A stretch of 58,220 bases of DNA from Grimontia sedimenti (GTDB lineage: Bacteria; Pseudomonadota; Gammaproteobacteria; Enterobacterales; Vibrionaceae). Below, one piece after another: positions 29,020 to 39,000 of this stretch (positions within the stretch are counted from its first letter, which is position 1; each line of letters begins with the position of its first letter). The position numbers and the translations under genes were made by a program. Where the stretch lies: contig NZ_JAALDL010000024.1 of assembly GCF_011045095.1 (NCBI RefSeq), positions 1 through 58,220 on the forward strand, given 5' to 3'. The notes beneath the pieces are model-generated. The model ran no database searches. It had not been told where the DNA came from and saw nothing but the letters and a program-made list of their open reading frames with translations.

Positions 29020-29137
29020 TTCCCGCGACTCCAATTCCTTTGCCTAGTCAGATCTACTGTTATGTGTTGAGTCAATAATTTGACTTGTATATGGTTGCTT
29101 TTCAATCAAGCCGGTGCGTTTTAAAGAGGATAAGTTG

Positions 29138-29311
29138 TTGGAAGTGCCACTTTTTCAATGCCCACGTTGTGGCGAAAAAATTCAGTTTACCCGCCTAAAG
29201 AGAAACTTGCTGCAAAGGCATATTTTTAGAAGACAGCAAATCTACGTTTCCTGCCTGGCGTGTATGGAGAAGTCTTTTATTCGTGAGAGCGACATACTCA
29301 ACGAAAAATAG
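29138..29311 (+). CDS. Small zinc-ribbon protein, copy 2
   Basis: A 57-residue protein with CPRC and CLAC knuckles 27 residues apart, the same spacing as copy 1, and shared positions such as E-K two residues after the first knuckle, FTR-x-KR, and an arginine-rich middle (RRQQ). The frame opens at GTG 29114, but AGAGGA (29125-29130) is placed 7 nt before TTG 29138, and that start gives an N-terminus as short as in copy 1. TTG 29135 is an alternative. Function unknown. Confidence 0.6.
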   Translation: MEVPLFQCPRCGEKIQFTRLKRNLLQRHIFRRQQIYVSCLACMEKSFIRESDILNEK

Positions 29312-29459
29312 TCTTGCACATTTTGTGGGTCCTTGGATATGGAGGCTTTGTCTTTCTTGTTTCCCGCGCTGAGTGTCTTAAACATGCTCGTTGGATTGCT
29401 TGTGTGCCTATTTTTTGAGACGCTATCAGCTAAGATGACAATGTAACCGAGCAAAGCGA

Positions 29460-29852
29460 GTGAAACCTTCCTCTATATTGACTAAACCCTTTTATATCTC
29501 CTCTTTTTTGATGTTATTTCTGCTTCTTTCATCACTCTTCACCCCGGTGGGCTTCAATGTGTTGTCGATTGATAGTACGGCCTATCTTTGGGGGCATGGT
29601 GACTTGGTGGCGCACCTTCTTCTGTTCAGCCTTGCGGCTTGGATGATGCTGCCTTTCCGCTTTCGGGGCTACCTGTGGCTGCTTTTGATCTGTGTAGGTG
29701 TATTATCTGAGGTAGTTCAAGGTTGGTGGTTGGTTGGCCGAGAGGGAAGTGTTTTGGATGCCATCACGAATATCGCAGGCGTATTGGTTGTTATTGGCTG
29801 TTGCTATGCTCGTGAACGTCGAAAAGTCAGCCAGGCTGTCGAAACACCTTAG
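29460..29852 (+). CDS. VanZ-like membrane protein
   Basis: A 130-residue protein with four predicted membrane helices and the VanZ-like pattern: DLVAHLLLFSLAAWMM, then VGVLSEVVQGWWLVGREGSVLDAITNIAG, matching the family E-x-x-Q and D-x-x-x-N positions. VanZ gives low-level teicoplanin resistance in enterococci, but most members, including this one, have no known role. The start is GTG at 29460 with only a weak upstream GAG; later starts are possible. It stands alone. Confidence 0.8.
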   Translation: MKPSSILTKPFYISSFLMLFLLLSSLFTPVGFNVLSIDSTAYLWGHGDLVAHLLLFSLAAWMMLPFRFRGYLWLLLICVGVLSEVVQGWWLVGREGSVLDAITNIAGVLVVIGCCYARERRKVSQAVETP

Positions 29853-29975
29853 GCTATTGTCCTGTTGTTGATGTGATGAAGTTTAGGTGAATTGTGTACA
29901 CAGTGTTCATCCTGAGTTTGATTATGGGATGAGGCCTTAAGGGACGATAAAGGCGGTGCATTCACGGAGAGGTTT

Positions 29976-29998
29976 GGCGCTGACTAGCCGTCAGCACC
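29976..29998. other. Hairpin between converging vanZ-like and second wecA genes
   Basis: GGCGCTGAC / GTCAGCACC form a stem (one mismatch) around TAGCC. On the + strand it is followed by TTATTTGG, a weak T stretch. It may end either or both converging transcripts. Confidence 0.45.
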
Positions 29999-30021
29999 TT
30001 ATTTGGAAAATTTTCGTCGAT

Positions 30022-31101
30022 TCAGGCTTCGCTTTGTGTGGGTAACTCTTCTTTATTGAAGAGACGGCGGATGAACGTCAGGATTCGCCACACATAAGCC
30101 AGTGAAAGGTAATACGCACCAAACGTTGCGATAAATAGCCCAAACATTATCCACTCTGGAATCGCCATATTTTCACCAATGATGCCGAAGCCGACCATGG
30201 ATGCTGCAACGGTACAGATTGCCAGTAATGTCTGAAACGGATTAAGGCCGGCGCGCTGGCAGATATGATGGAGATGTTCACGGTCAGGTTTGAAGGGAGA
30301 GTCTCCGCGTTTTATCCGTCGGATCATAATCGCCGCCATATCCATCAGAGGAAGTGCGATTATCCACAGTGCGGTGACTGGGCGCATGACAGGTTCAAAC
30401 CCGGGTTGTGATGCTTTAATCAAGAGCCATACGACGGTAAATCCGATGAGCATGGAGCCAGCATCGCCCATGAAGACTTTTCGTTGTTTGCCGATAATGC
30501 CCAAATTCATCAAAATGTAGGGGATCAGTGAGGTAATGATGACGAGGCAGATAGCCGCTAACTCGGTAATGCCTGCATTCATGAATAAGTAACCTAAAGC
30601 GCCGAATGTGACCACGGAGATCCCACCAAGAAGGCCATCAATACCATCAACCATGTTAAAAGCATTGATTGCACCCACTACCGCTAATATCGTCAGCGGA
30701 TAACCAAATATCCCTAATTCAACGTCACCCAACGCGAATATATCTCCTATGTAAACTAACGCGACATCCACGCTGCTGATCATCACGACTGCAAGAGCGA
30801 TTTGGATGAAGAAGCGGAGTTTATAGCTGACATCAAACTTGTCATCCAATGCTCCAATGAAGGTCAGCACACTGATGGATATCAGGTAGACGACTGCAGT
30901 GGCGTCCATTGAATGAGATAGTAATAATAAGTAGACGAGTAAACAGACATAGAGTGATAGGCCGCCAACAAGCGGAATGGCACCTTGATGTAGCTTTCTG
31001 GTTGAGGGGGTATCCAACAGACCAATGCGGAACGCGAGTATTCGCAACACATACAAGGATAGGAACGACAATCCGAAGATCATCGTGGTAATGATAAGCA
31101 T
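30022..31101 (-). CDS. Second WecA-like sugar-1-phosphate transferase
   Basis: A 359-residue polytopic membrane enzyme, full-length paralogue of the WecA at 20171-21250. All conserved motifs are intact: RKLHQGAIPLVGG, GALDDKFD, INAFNMVDGIDGLLGG, FMGDAGSMLIGFTVVW and DREHLHHICQR. It should transfer a HexNAc-1-phosphate to undecaprenyl phosphate. AGGAG lies 7 nt before the ATG. Unlike the first copy it is away from sugar genes and alone between converging and co-oriented neighbours. It could serve a second polymer (enterobacterial-common-antigen-like, O-antigen or capsule) or be a redundant copy. Which of the two is the ancestral wecA cannot be told here. Confidence 0.9.
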   Translation of the reverse strand: MLIITTMIFGLSFLSLYVLRILAFRIGLLDTPSTRKLHQGAIPLVGGLSLYVCLLVYLLLLSHSMDATAVVYLISISVLTFIGALDDKFDVSYKLRFFIQIALAVVMISSVDVALVYIGDIFALGDVELGIFGYPLTILAVVGAINAFNMVDGIDGLLGGISVVTFGALGYLFMNAGITELAAICLVIITSLIPYILMNLGIIGKQRKVFMGDAGSMLIGFTVVWLLIKASQPGFEPVMRPVTALWIIALPLMDMAAIMIRRIKRGDSPFKPDREHLHHICQRAGLNPFQTLLAICTVAASMVGFGIIGENMAIPEWIMFGLFIATFGAYYLSLAYVWRILTFIRRLFNKEELPTQSEA

Positions 31102-31260
31102 GATAGCTCCTGAATATTAGCCATTTTTTCGAAAGCGAAATTGACGTTGCTTTTGCAGCCTGTTTTTGTGTGTTTTTTAATCAGTACAGGCTGGCGATAT
31201 TCTATGGAACTGAGTACTTACATGAAGAAATGTGTCTCATTTATGCGATCATGGTGTCAT

Positions 31261-31293
31261 AAAAATGACAGCGTTGGGTGAAATCCCGACGCT
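31261..31293 (-). terminator. Terminator of the subtilisin-like protease gene
   Basis: CAGCGTTGGG (31268-31277) / CCCGACGCTG (31284-31293) form a 10-bp stem with one wobble pair. The - strand continues into a T run (TCATTTTTATG). It lies 33 bp after the protease stop codon. Confidence 0.85.
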
Positions 31294-31325
31294 GCCATGC
31301 GGACATTGGTTAAATAAGTGGATTG

Positions 31326-33881
31326 TTAAATCGTGCGTTTGATAAACCGCACCACAAAGAAACCGGGTAACAGATACAGTGAGAGCAGAATGCTGACTTG
31401 TATCGCTAGAATCGCCCAAGGGTTGCCCTGAAGTTCCACCACCCAGAATGGTGAGTGCTGGTAGTAGGCGTCGACGATGGTATCTCCATACGGCAAGGGC
31501 TTGATGACGTAGTCGCGGACAAATCGCAGATGATCAAGTATCAGCGGGCTTTGGCTGAATGCCATTGTGGCCAGAAAACAGCGACTGTCACTGGATGCTG
31601 GGGTAGTCTGAGAGTCGGATGGCGCTCCAACGGTGAACGAGACTGATACCGTTTCTTTTTCTGAGTCGTTGGAAAGCAGAAGTGATGTTGTCTTTCCGTT
31701 CACTGTGATGTTTGATTCGTCCAGTGCCTTTCCATCGAACGTCACGCTCCTTATTTCCTGGGGTGTTTGCGCCGCTTGTGTCAGTGATAAAATGACACTC
31801 TCCTTGGGTTTGGTAGACAGGACAAGTCGGTAGTTTCCTCCCTGCTTAAAGGCGACATCGAGCGCTGCGCCCGTCGGGTCTATGCTGACATAGTCACCGG
31901 TATCTAGCCCTAACTGCCAGTGTTGTGACGATTCCACCTGTCCGCGTAATTGCCAAATCGCTGCGCCTTGCTGATCTGCTATTTCCAGGATGCTCGTTAG
32001 TGGTCCAACGGTTTCGGTGTTCAGCAGCATTAACCCGTTTTCTATAGCACTGACGATTTGTGAGCTATTCGATGGGGTCAGATAGGGGTCGGCATCTTGC
32101 GGGAACCCTAACTGGGTGAGCGCGAATTCAATATGAATACCTTGAGGAACGATGCCGAAATCGATCAGGTTATCTTCCTGCTCTTGAGCGAGCGTGATTT
32201 CCATGAACGTTGAGGCTTGTTGACCGTCGATGACGGAGAGGTGTTCTTTGTCTGTCGAATAAGTGTAAAGCGCCCGAATTCTTATCGCCGCCGGTGATGA
32301 TTCAACCGGTAATAGAAACTGATTAGCAGGCGCTTTGACGATAGCTTTCTCTGCGTATGGCTTGCCCGGCATGCGCCACTCAACTTCATAAGTCTCGGCA
32401 AACTGGGTGCCACGCCAAGTAACGATATGGTCTTGATTATTATTCAATAATTCGAGTTCTGCGGGGGCTGGTAACTCAGGTTTAACCAGCAAGCTAAGCC
32501 TTTTCCCGGAAGCTGTTGTGGCTTCTATCCAACCCACAGGCATAGAGAAATCAAGGAAAGTCACGCTTTCCTTACTGACTGATTCAGGAAGGATTGGGGT
32601 ATTGATTGAAGGGGAGGTTGCAGTGACATATTGCCAGTCATTGATTTGATGCAAGTTGACACCATAGACGGACAGTTGGTTTTCGTGGGTGTCACTGTGA
32701 TGCAAAAAAGCCTCATTGGGTGTAGCGGTAACCGCGGCTTTGGCCTTTAACCGACCGCCGGAAATAACGCGTTGTTGAAGCGTGGCTTCATGGGCGACAT
32801 TTTGAATAATCTGTGCTTTAACTTCTTCGGCAGACAGAGATGGATGCTGTTGCAATATCATGGCTGCAGTGGCTGAAACCAGTGGAGTGGCCATGGATGT
32901 GCCGGTTTTTGTTCCCGAATCATTGTTTGGCAGTGAACTCAGTAAGTCGGTGCCAGACGCGGCGATATCGACGCTGCTTGCTCCATAATTGCTGAGGGTA
33001 TAGAGATTGCCCGTTTGATTGTCCCAGTTCGCCACGCTGATAAGGCCTCCGAGGCGTTGAGAATACGCGGCAGGATAGTAGGGTGAGTTGGCAAGGTCTC
33101 TGCCTGCGTTCGCCGCCGCAGCAACTTGCACAATGCCACGCTGATTTGCATCAGTCAGGACGTCTAACAGCGCTTGGTTTTCTGAGCCTATTGCCCAAGA
33201 GTGGTTGATGATTTTGGCATTGTTATCAATAGCCCACTGGATGCCTTGTATGGCATTTTTCAGTGTGCCACCGCCAAAACGGTCTAAAAAACGGATCGGG
33301 TAAACGGTTGCTGATGTGCATGCCCCCTGAAGTTCAGGAAATGTTTGTGTTGCCTGAGCGGCAATGAGCCCGGCGACATGAGTGCCATGTCCATAAGGGT
33401 CGTCGCTGGTGTGAGTGTCGGTAATCGTATCGAGCGCATCTGGAAAGTTAACTTGGTTAAATGCGGGGTGCGCAATGTCAACGCCAGAGTCTAGTATGGC
33501 GATGGTTGCCATATCGCATTGTCTCTGGCTGTGTGTTAACTCTTTGAACCCGTCGTTTTCGAGAAAGTTTTGCTGTTGAGATTTAACAAAAGCGCGTGCG
33601 ACGGGCTTTTTGCGACTGATAATCTCGGGCGCTTTTTCAAAGTAAATAACGGCATCGTCGCTAAAAAGTTGTTTAGCTGCTTTTTCAAAAGAGGTTTCAT
33701 CCAAGCCAAGTAACTGATCGCCATTTGAAAAAGAATAAACAGTAACGGCGTTGAGGTGGGGCTGGGCATTAAAACTGGGAGAAACTCTTACCAGCCAGTC
33801 ATTGGAAGAAGCCGCACCTGACATAAGCATCAAGACGATAAAATATAAGGCCCGGGTAATTTTCGAGAATATTGAAGGCAT
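31326..33881 (-). CDS. Secreted subtilisin-like (S8) serine protease with CFI-box type C-terminus
   Basis: An 851-residue protease. A signal peptide of about 25 residues is followed by a short prodomain and an S8 catalytic domain with D131 (ILDSGVD), H165 (HGTHVAG) and S329 (GTSMATP). The long C-terminal half is beta-rich. Near residue 760 comes CFLATMAF, then HLRFVRDYVIKPLPYGDTIV and YYQHSP, which matches the CFI-box C-terminal sorting-type domain as I know it. A hydrophobic helix (about 820-845) and the basic end RFIKRTI follow. This tripartite end suggests membrane tethering and possibly processing. The gene is separated from the lipoprotein operon upstream by a terminator, so it has its own promoter or relies on readthrough. 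Confidence 0.88.
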   Translation of the reverse strand: MPSIFSKITRALYFIVLMLMSGAASSNDWLVRVSPSFNAQPHLNAVTVYSFSNGDQLLGLDETSFEKAAKQLFSDDAVIYFEKAPEIISRKKPVARAFVKSQQQNFLENDGFKELTHSQRQCDMATIAILDSGVDIAHPAFNQVNFPDALDTITDTHTSDDPYGHGTHVAGLIAAQATQTFPELQGACTSATVYPIRFLDRFGGGTLKNAIQGIQWAIDNNAKIINHSWAIGSENQALLDVLTDANQRGIVQVAAAANAGRDLANSPYYPAAYSQRLGGLISVANWDNQTGNLYTLSNYGASSVDIAASGTDLLSSLPNNDSGTKTGTSMATPLVSATAAMILQQHPSLSAEEVKAQIIQNVAHEATLQQRVISGGRLKAKAAVTATPNEAFLHHSDTHENQLSVYGVNLHQINDWQYVTATSPSINTPILPESVSKESVTFLDFSMPVGWIEATTASGKRLSLLVKPELPAPAELELLNNNQDHIVTWRGTQFAETYEVEWRMPGKPYAEKAIVKAPANQFLLPVESSPAAIRIRALYTYSTDKEHLSVIDGQQASTFMEITLAQEQEDNLIDFGIVPQGIHIEFALTQLGFPQDADPYLTPSNSSQIVSAIENGLMLLNTETVGPLTSILEIADQQGAAIWQLRGQVESSQHWQLGLDTGDYVSIDPTGAALDVAFKQGGNYRLVLSTKPKESVILSLTQAAQTPQEIRSVTFDGKALDESNITVNGKTTSLLLSNDSEKETVSVSFTVGAPSDSQTTPASSDSRCFLATMAFSQSPLILDHLRFVRDYVIKPLPYGDTIVDAYYQHSPFWVVELQGNPWAILAIQVSILLSLYLLPGFFVVRFIKRTI

Positions 33882-33908
33882 ACGACGATTCTGCTGTGTG
33901 ATGATGAC

Positions 33909-33937
33909 AAAAAGGCGGCCTAAGGCCGCCTTTTATT
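33909..33937. terminator. Terminator after the 33946-36006 lipoprotein gene
   Basis: AAAAGGCGGCC / GGCCGCCTTTT stem with loop TAA. A5 on the left gives a T run on the - strand, and TTTTATTT follows on the + strand. Confidence 0.9.
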
Positions 33938-33945
33938 TCGGAACA

Positions 33946-36006
33946 TTATTCGATGACGATGTCACCGTCAGTTTCGTACTCCACGTTCAACTGAGAGGCG
34001 CGAAGCGTAAAGGGTTGGATACACATCTTGCCTGTTGCTTCCCAGGTGCTGCCAGAAGTGAAGGTACTTACATCAGGATTGTCACAATCAACACTGAATG
34101 TATATTGATCGCCATTCACTTCGTCCCACGAATACGTTTCGTTGAAAAAACAGTTATTGTAGTTTTCACCATTGAGAGAAAATACACCGTCCTCAAATAG
34201 TGTTGCAGTGCCATCTTTGTTTAAGTCAATCGAATCGAAAAACTCTGGCGTTAGTGTATTGATCGAATCAATTTCTCCCCGGCGCTTGTCTGCTAGTGCT
34301 AGGTGGTACTCTTCTGATTCAGGAAATAAAATTGCATCGTCTAAGTGACGCGCAATATCGTCCTCGCGCCACTCAATTGCATAACGAATGGGTTCCAGCA
34401 CATTCTGCACGCGGTTTTGGTAACCATAGTTCACCATACCTGCAACCCAGCGCTGGTTTTCCTCATCCCAACGGTATTGTGTAGAGGCCTGATTGACGCC
34501 TCCAAATGCTAACTCAGTACAATTTGCCTCTGCAGCAGACGCTTTAAGTCCCTCTGCGACGGCAATTTTTTCGAGTGTCGCGCTCAGATACATCGCAGGT
34601 TCAATGTTCACGTCCCATTCACTAACTTCACTTGATAGGGATTCGATGAGATACCCCTGAACAGTGTTGCCATCGACAAAGGTGTTTTTGACGCCATTAA
34701 GCTCAACAAAGGCTTGTTTCCAGAAGTCACTACCGCCCTGATAGCTGCTAATTTCGGCAACCTGCACCGTTTCGATTGGCACGCCCTGAGTATCATCCCA
34801 GACCATGACGTCTTCTAGACGGTTGATTGTATAGACTGGACCTGTCGCTTCGCCATCATCCACTTTGTCATTGAACAGGCCCATTTCCAGGTTTGCATAG
34901 CGGGCACTCCATGTGTCTGTGTTCCAATCACTTTCAGATAGCCCAATATAGCGGTCTCCAAGTAGAAGGCCTGTATATGCACCTGCTGCCGTGTATTCCT
35001 GGAAAAGGAGAGCTAAAGAACTATTTTTCCAGAAGTGGGTGCCACCGATCTCATTCCCAAAGTCATCGAATTTGGGTGTTTGCTCAGAAAAATAAATCGG
35101 ATAGAGATTGGTTTCCTGACCATCCTTCATTACGCGCAGGATTGGCTGAAAGGCCGTGGCATAATCCGTTGGACGCAGGTTGTTTTCATTAAGAACACCG
35201 GCGTTGACCAACAGGTCTTGGAAGAAACTTTGATTCGAATTAGTGCTACCTGGGTAGGTCAACGCTGATGGCAAATGCACACCAACAATGTTGCCAGTAA
35301 TGCCCATGGTTTCAGCCGCAGTCTGTGTCCCTTCTACCGTTGGATCCCAGTCTTGCGTTGTGTTGTTTAACAGGCTAAGTGCTAGTGGCTTATCCGCGGT
35401 CCAGGTCGCTTCAATACCACGCAATTTCAGTGAGTGATTGCCTGCAGTCAGTGTGACATAACTGACGCTGGTTTCCTGCAATTGGCTCTGGCTGTTGTAG
35501 AACTTAGCTTCAATTCTGTATTTACCTGGCAGCAGGTTAATCGTTGCGTTGGAAGCCTCTGGCGTCAGCGAAACCGAGGTGGCGAAATTACCTTTTAGCG
35601 CACCTTCATGCGCATTTCCGCAGTTGATCTCGCCATCAGGGATAGGGGCCGGGTTGTCACCGTCAGTGTCTGGATTACAGGCCTCATAGACTTTCTTGAC
35701 TTTCCATGCATCGCCTTGACTGCCAACAATACCGGTTTCATAAAATTCAACATCGACTGTCGTTGAATCGCCAATCCAAGCTGGAGAAGCCTCCGGTTTT
35801 GGAAATTTAACGCCGACGGAGAGAGAGGCCGCACCAGTTATACCTTCCGTTACACTGCCATTTTCTGAGCCACTGTTTTCAGTTTGCTCAGAGCTATTGT
35901 TAACGGTGGTGTCGTTCACTGAGGCCAGTTCTTCAGAGTTACAGCCAGCCAATGCCAGCGATGCCATTATGACAGCCGCAAGCGGGTTCAGTCTGAGTTT
36001 CTTCAT
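33946..36006 (-). CDS. Large lipoprotein of unknown function
   Basis: A 686-residue predicted lipoprotein: MKKLRLNPLAAVIMASLALAGC with asparagine at +2, fitting outer-membrane sorting. A serine/asparagine/glutamate-rich linker (about residues 25-60) leads to a beta-rich domain (VSLTPEASNATINLLPGKYR) and a long region with many tyrosines, tryptophans and acidic loops. I do not recognise the family. The C-terminus is YETDGDIVIE, close to the DGNIDIEIE end of the larger protein encoded upstream in the same operon. The upstream frame extension to 36042 overlaps that gene and is rejected. The 22-bp gap to the upstream gene indicates co-transcription. Confidence 0.8.
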   Translation of the reverse strand: MKKLRLNPLAAVIMASLALAGCNSEELASVNDTTVNNSSEQTENSGSENGSVTEGITGAASLSVGVKFPKPEASPAWIGDSTTVDVEFYETGIVGSQGDAWKVKKVYEACNPDTDGDNPAPIPDGEINCGNAHEGALKGNFATSVSLTPEASNATINLLPGKYRIEAKFYNSQSQLQETSVSYVTLTAGNHSLKLRGIEATWTADKPLALSLLNNTTQDWDPTVEGTQTAAETMGITGNIVGVHLPSALTYPGSTNSNQSFFQDLLVNAGVLNENNLRPTDYATAFQPILRVMKDGQETNLYPIYFSEQTPKFDDFGNEIGGTHFWKNSSLALLFQEYTAAGAYTGLLLGDRYIGLSESDWNTDTWSARYANLEMGLFNDKVDDGEATGPVYTINRLEDVMVWDDTQGVPIETVQVAEISSYQGGSDFWKQAFVELNGVKNTFVDGNTVQGYLIESLSSEVSEWDVNIEPAMYLSATLEKIAVAEGLKASAAEANCTELAFGGVNQASTQYRWDEENQRWVAGMVNYGYQNRVQNVLEPIRYAIEWREDDIARHLDDAILFPESEEYHLALADKRRGEIDSINTLTPEFFDSIDLNKDGTATLFEDGVFSLNGENYNNCFFNETYSWDEVNGDQYTFSVDCDNPDVSTFTSGSTWEATGKMCIQPFTLRASQLNVEYETDGDIVIE

Positions 36007-36028
36007 AATATTCAAGTCCTTTTGAGAA

Positions 36029-39000
36029 TTATTCGATTTCAATGTCGATGTTTCCGTCTTGTTCGGTGATGCTGAAGTTCACTGTCTGGCTAACTTCCTG
36101 ACCTAGCTCATCCGCAATATATGCAGTGACGCTGTAGGTGCCCACGCCCAATGAACCGGCTGGGAACACTACGGTGTTATCCATGTCTGTGATGGTGATG
36201 CCGGTGTTGGATGTCCAACCGAACGAGAGGAGGTCTGTTTTGTCGTCAGACGCTGCAACCGTGATAGTAATTGGCTGACCGTTTTTCTCACCCGCGAGGA
36301 CTTTTTGTTCCGATGGCGAGACAGACATGGCGGTGATAACAGGTCGATTGTCTATATCGACGGTCAGTGACTGACTGTCGCTAGAAGACTGGCCCATCTC
36401 GTCGCTGACTGTCGCAGTGACAACAATGGTGCCCTCGGTCAGGCTGGTACCCAGTAAGGTCGCTGTTAAACCGTCTTCACTGACGCGCAGGGCTGCAGCG
36501 TTAGAAACTGTCCAATTGATAGACAGTTCAGATGCCTCGGTGTAGTCATCTGATACGCTGGCCGTAAATACAACATCTGTTGAACCTCCGCCTTCTTCAC
36601 TCATGGAAACATGGGTGTGTGAAGCAGATACTGAGATGGTTGGGTTTTCATCGTCGGAGATAGAGACGACAAGTACCTGAGAAGCACTGGTTGATTGACC
36701 ATATTGGTCAGCGACAGTCACTCTTACCGTGGTATTTCCTGCGGTGAGGTCACCTGCTTTCAGGGTTGCAGTTTGTTTGTCTGAGGAGACAGCCAGCACT
36801 GCACCATTACTTGCTGACCAAGTAACGACCAGATCGGCTGTGGGAGTGAAGTCATCAGAGTAGGTTGCTGTGAAGACAACATCATGCGCCCCCTGACCAT
36901 TTTCAACCATTTCCACTGTGGCGTGGCTAGACGAAACAGTGACTTCTGGCGCAGCATCATCCGCGACATTCACGGTCAGAGATTGCTGCTTCACGGTAGA
37001 TTGGTCGTAGCCATCTGTGACAGTGATGATGACGTTTGTTTCTCCAGCGACCAGAGAACCTTCGACTATTGTGGCTTGTGTTTTGTCTGCTGAGATAACG
37101 AGAGGCACACCGTTATCTGTCGTCCAATTGACGGTCAGATCTGCTGTCGGTGTCATGTCATCACTGAACTGAGCTGTAAACACTACATCATGTGCGCCTT
37201 GGCCATACTCTGCGATATCAACAACGCTGTGGCTTGCAGAAAGAGACACTTCCGGTGCGACATCTTCGGTGACTATCACATCTATAGTGACTGTTTTGGA
37301 TGTGGTTTGACCAAGGGCATCCGTGACGCTGATAGTGATGTCAGTTACACCTGCAATCAGGCTCTCTTTGCGAAGTATGGCTGTTTGAGCATCTTCAGAG
37401 ATTTCCAGTGGTAGGTTGTTTGTGGCTGACCAACTTACTTCCAGTGAGTCTTCGCTGGTACGATCGTCACTGAAGGTTGCTTCAAAGGTAATATCCTTTG
37501 CGCCTTCTCCCTTGTCAGTCATTTCGACAACTAAATCTGAAGCAAGTAGCTCGACAACAGGTGGCTCATCTTCTGTGACGACAAGTACCGTTTGAACTTG
37601 CGTTGTTTCACCTAGGTTATCGGTTGCCGTGACGGTAACGGTGTATTCACCAGTCTCAATCGACATCCCTTCTACAAGGGCAGCTTGATGACTGTCGAGA
37701 ATGGTAAATGCTTCACTTTCTGCCTCGGAGCTATTTACAAATGCCCATGTAAGAGTTGGTGAAGGATCTTGGTCATCACGCACAATGGCTCGGATACGCC
37801 ATTCTTCTTGTGTGAATCCGTTTGCCGTCAGTACCTCTGTGGAACTCGGTGAAACCAGAACTTCCGGTGCCTGGTTGGGGTTAACCGAAATAATCAGGTT
37901 TGCTTCTGATGACTTAGGTGTTGCGTTGTCATCCGTTGCTGTGACCGATAGCTCGATATTGCCTGCCGCGACTGAAGGGTATTCGCAACGAGCCTCAGCA
38001 CAGTTACCTTGTGGTAGGTTTTCCCATGCATAATTAATGCTGTCGCCTTGCATATCAATCGCAACAACATCAATGGCAAGGTCTACCCCTTCAACGACGT
38101 TTAATGCATTGCCTGGAGCATAACGTTGGCCGTTGACATCAAAACCTACAATTTCAGGAGCAACATTGCCGTTCGGCTTAACATCAAAAACCAGCGCTTT
38201 AGATGCGGCTTTGCCATATTCATCTTCAGCGGTGATGGTCACAGTGTGCTTGCCCTCAGCGGCAAATCTGACAGTACTATATTCGCCACCATTGTCTGTG
38301 ATGGAGCAGGCATTCGTGCAGGTGATTTGGTAGGTGAAGTCATCACCATCACCATCAGAGATGTAGTATGAAAATTTACCTTCATCTGAAACGCGCAAGC
38401 TGTTTGAACTAGACTTCCATGCAGAGATTCTTGGCGCGCTGTTTTCTCTTACAATGGTAATGCCATTGTATACATCGCCCGGCTGTAAACCCTCGGGTAA
38501 AGTGATGGTTTCGACTTGATCTAACAAGCTCAGCGTGACGTTTCCTTCACAGTTTGAAGAGAGTGAAAACTCACCGTTCTTGTCGGATACGGCGTAGAGT
38601 CGGGTACCAGCTGATCTTGTCTGAATCCATGTATTTGCGATTGGTGTTGTGCCATCGGGTTCTACAATAGAACCAGTGATAGAGCATTGGAATGGGTTCA
38701 TCAGCTCATGAGAAACATCAATGTTGACGTCACATTCGCCAGTGGTAGAAACGTTTGGCTGGTAGTTTTCACCTGCCCGAGTGAAATAGTTGTAGGCGTA
38801 GACGTTGTAGTTTGCTGAGTCGCCCTCGATGGCTTGGAAGCTTGCTGAAACATTACCGTTGTTATCAGCGTAGAGCCATTGGGTACCACCATCTGGCAGT
38901 GTTAACGCTACATCACGTGTGTAGGCTTCTCCGCGTTCGTAGGAGAGTTTACCGGTTACACAAGTTTGCGTAGGTTCTGCAAAAACGGGCCAGTCGAGGT

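Noticed and set aside
31326-33881. GlyGly-CTERM substrate for the rhombosortase
   Set aside because: The C-terminus is of the CFI-box type with a helix and basic tail, without the glycine-rich motif; none was seen elsewhere in the window.
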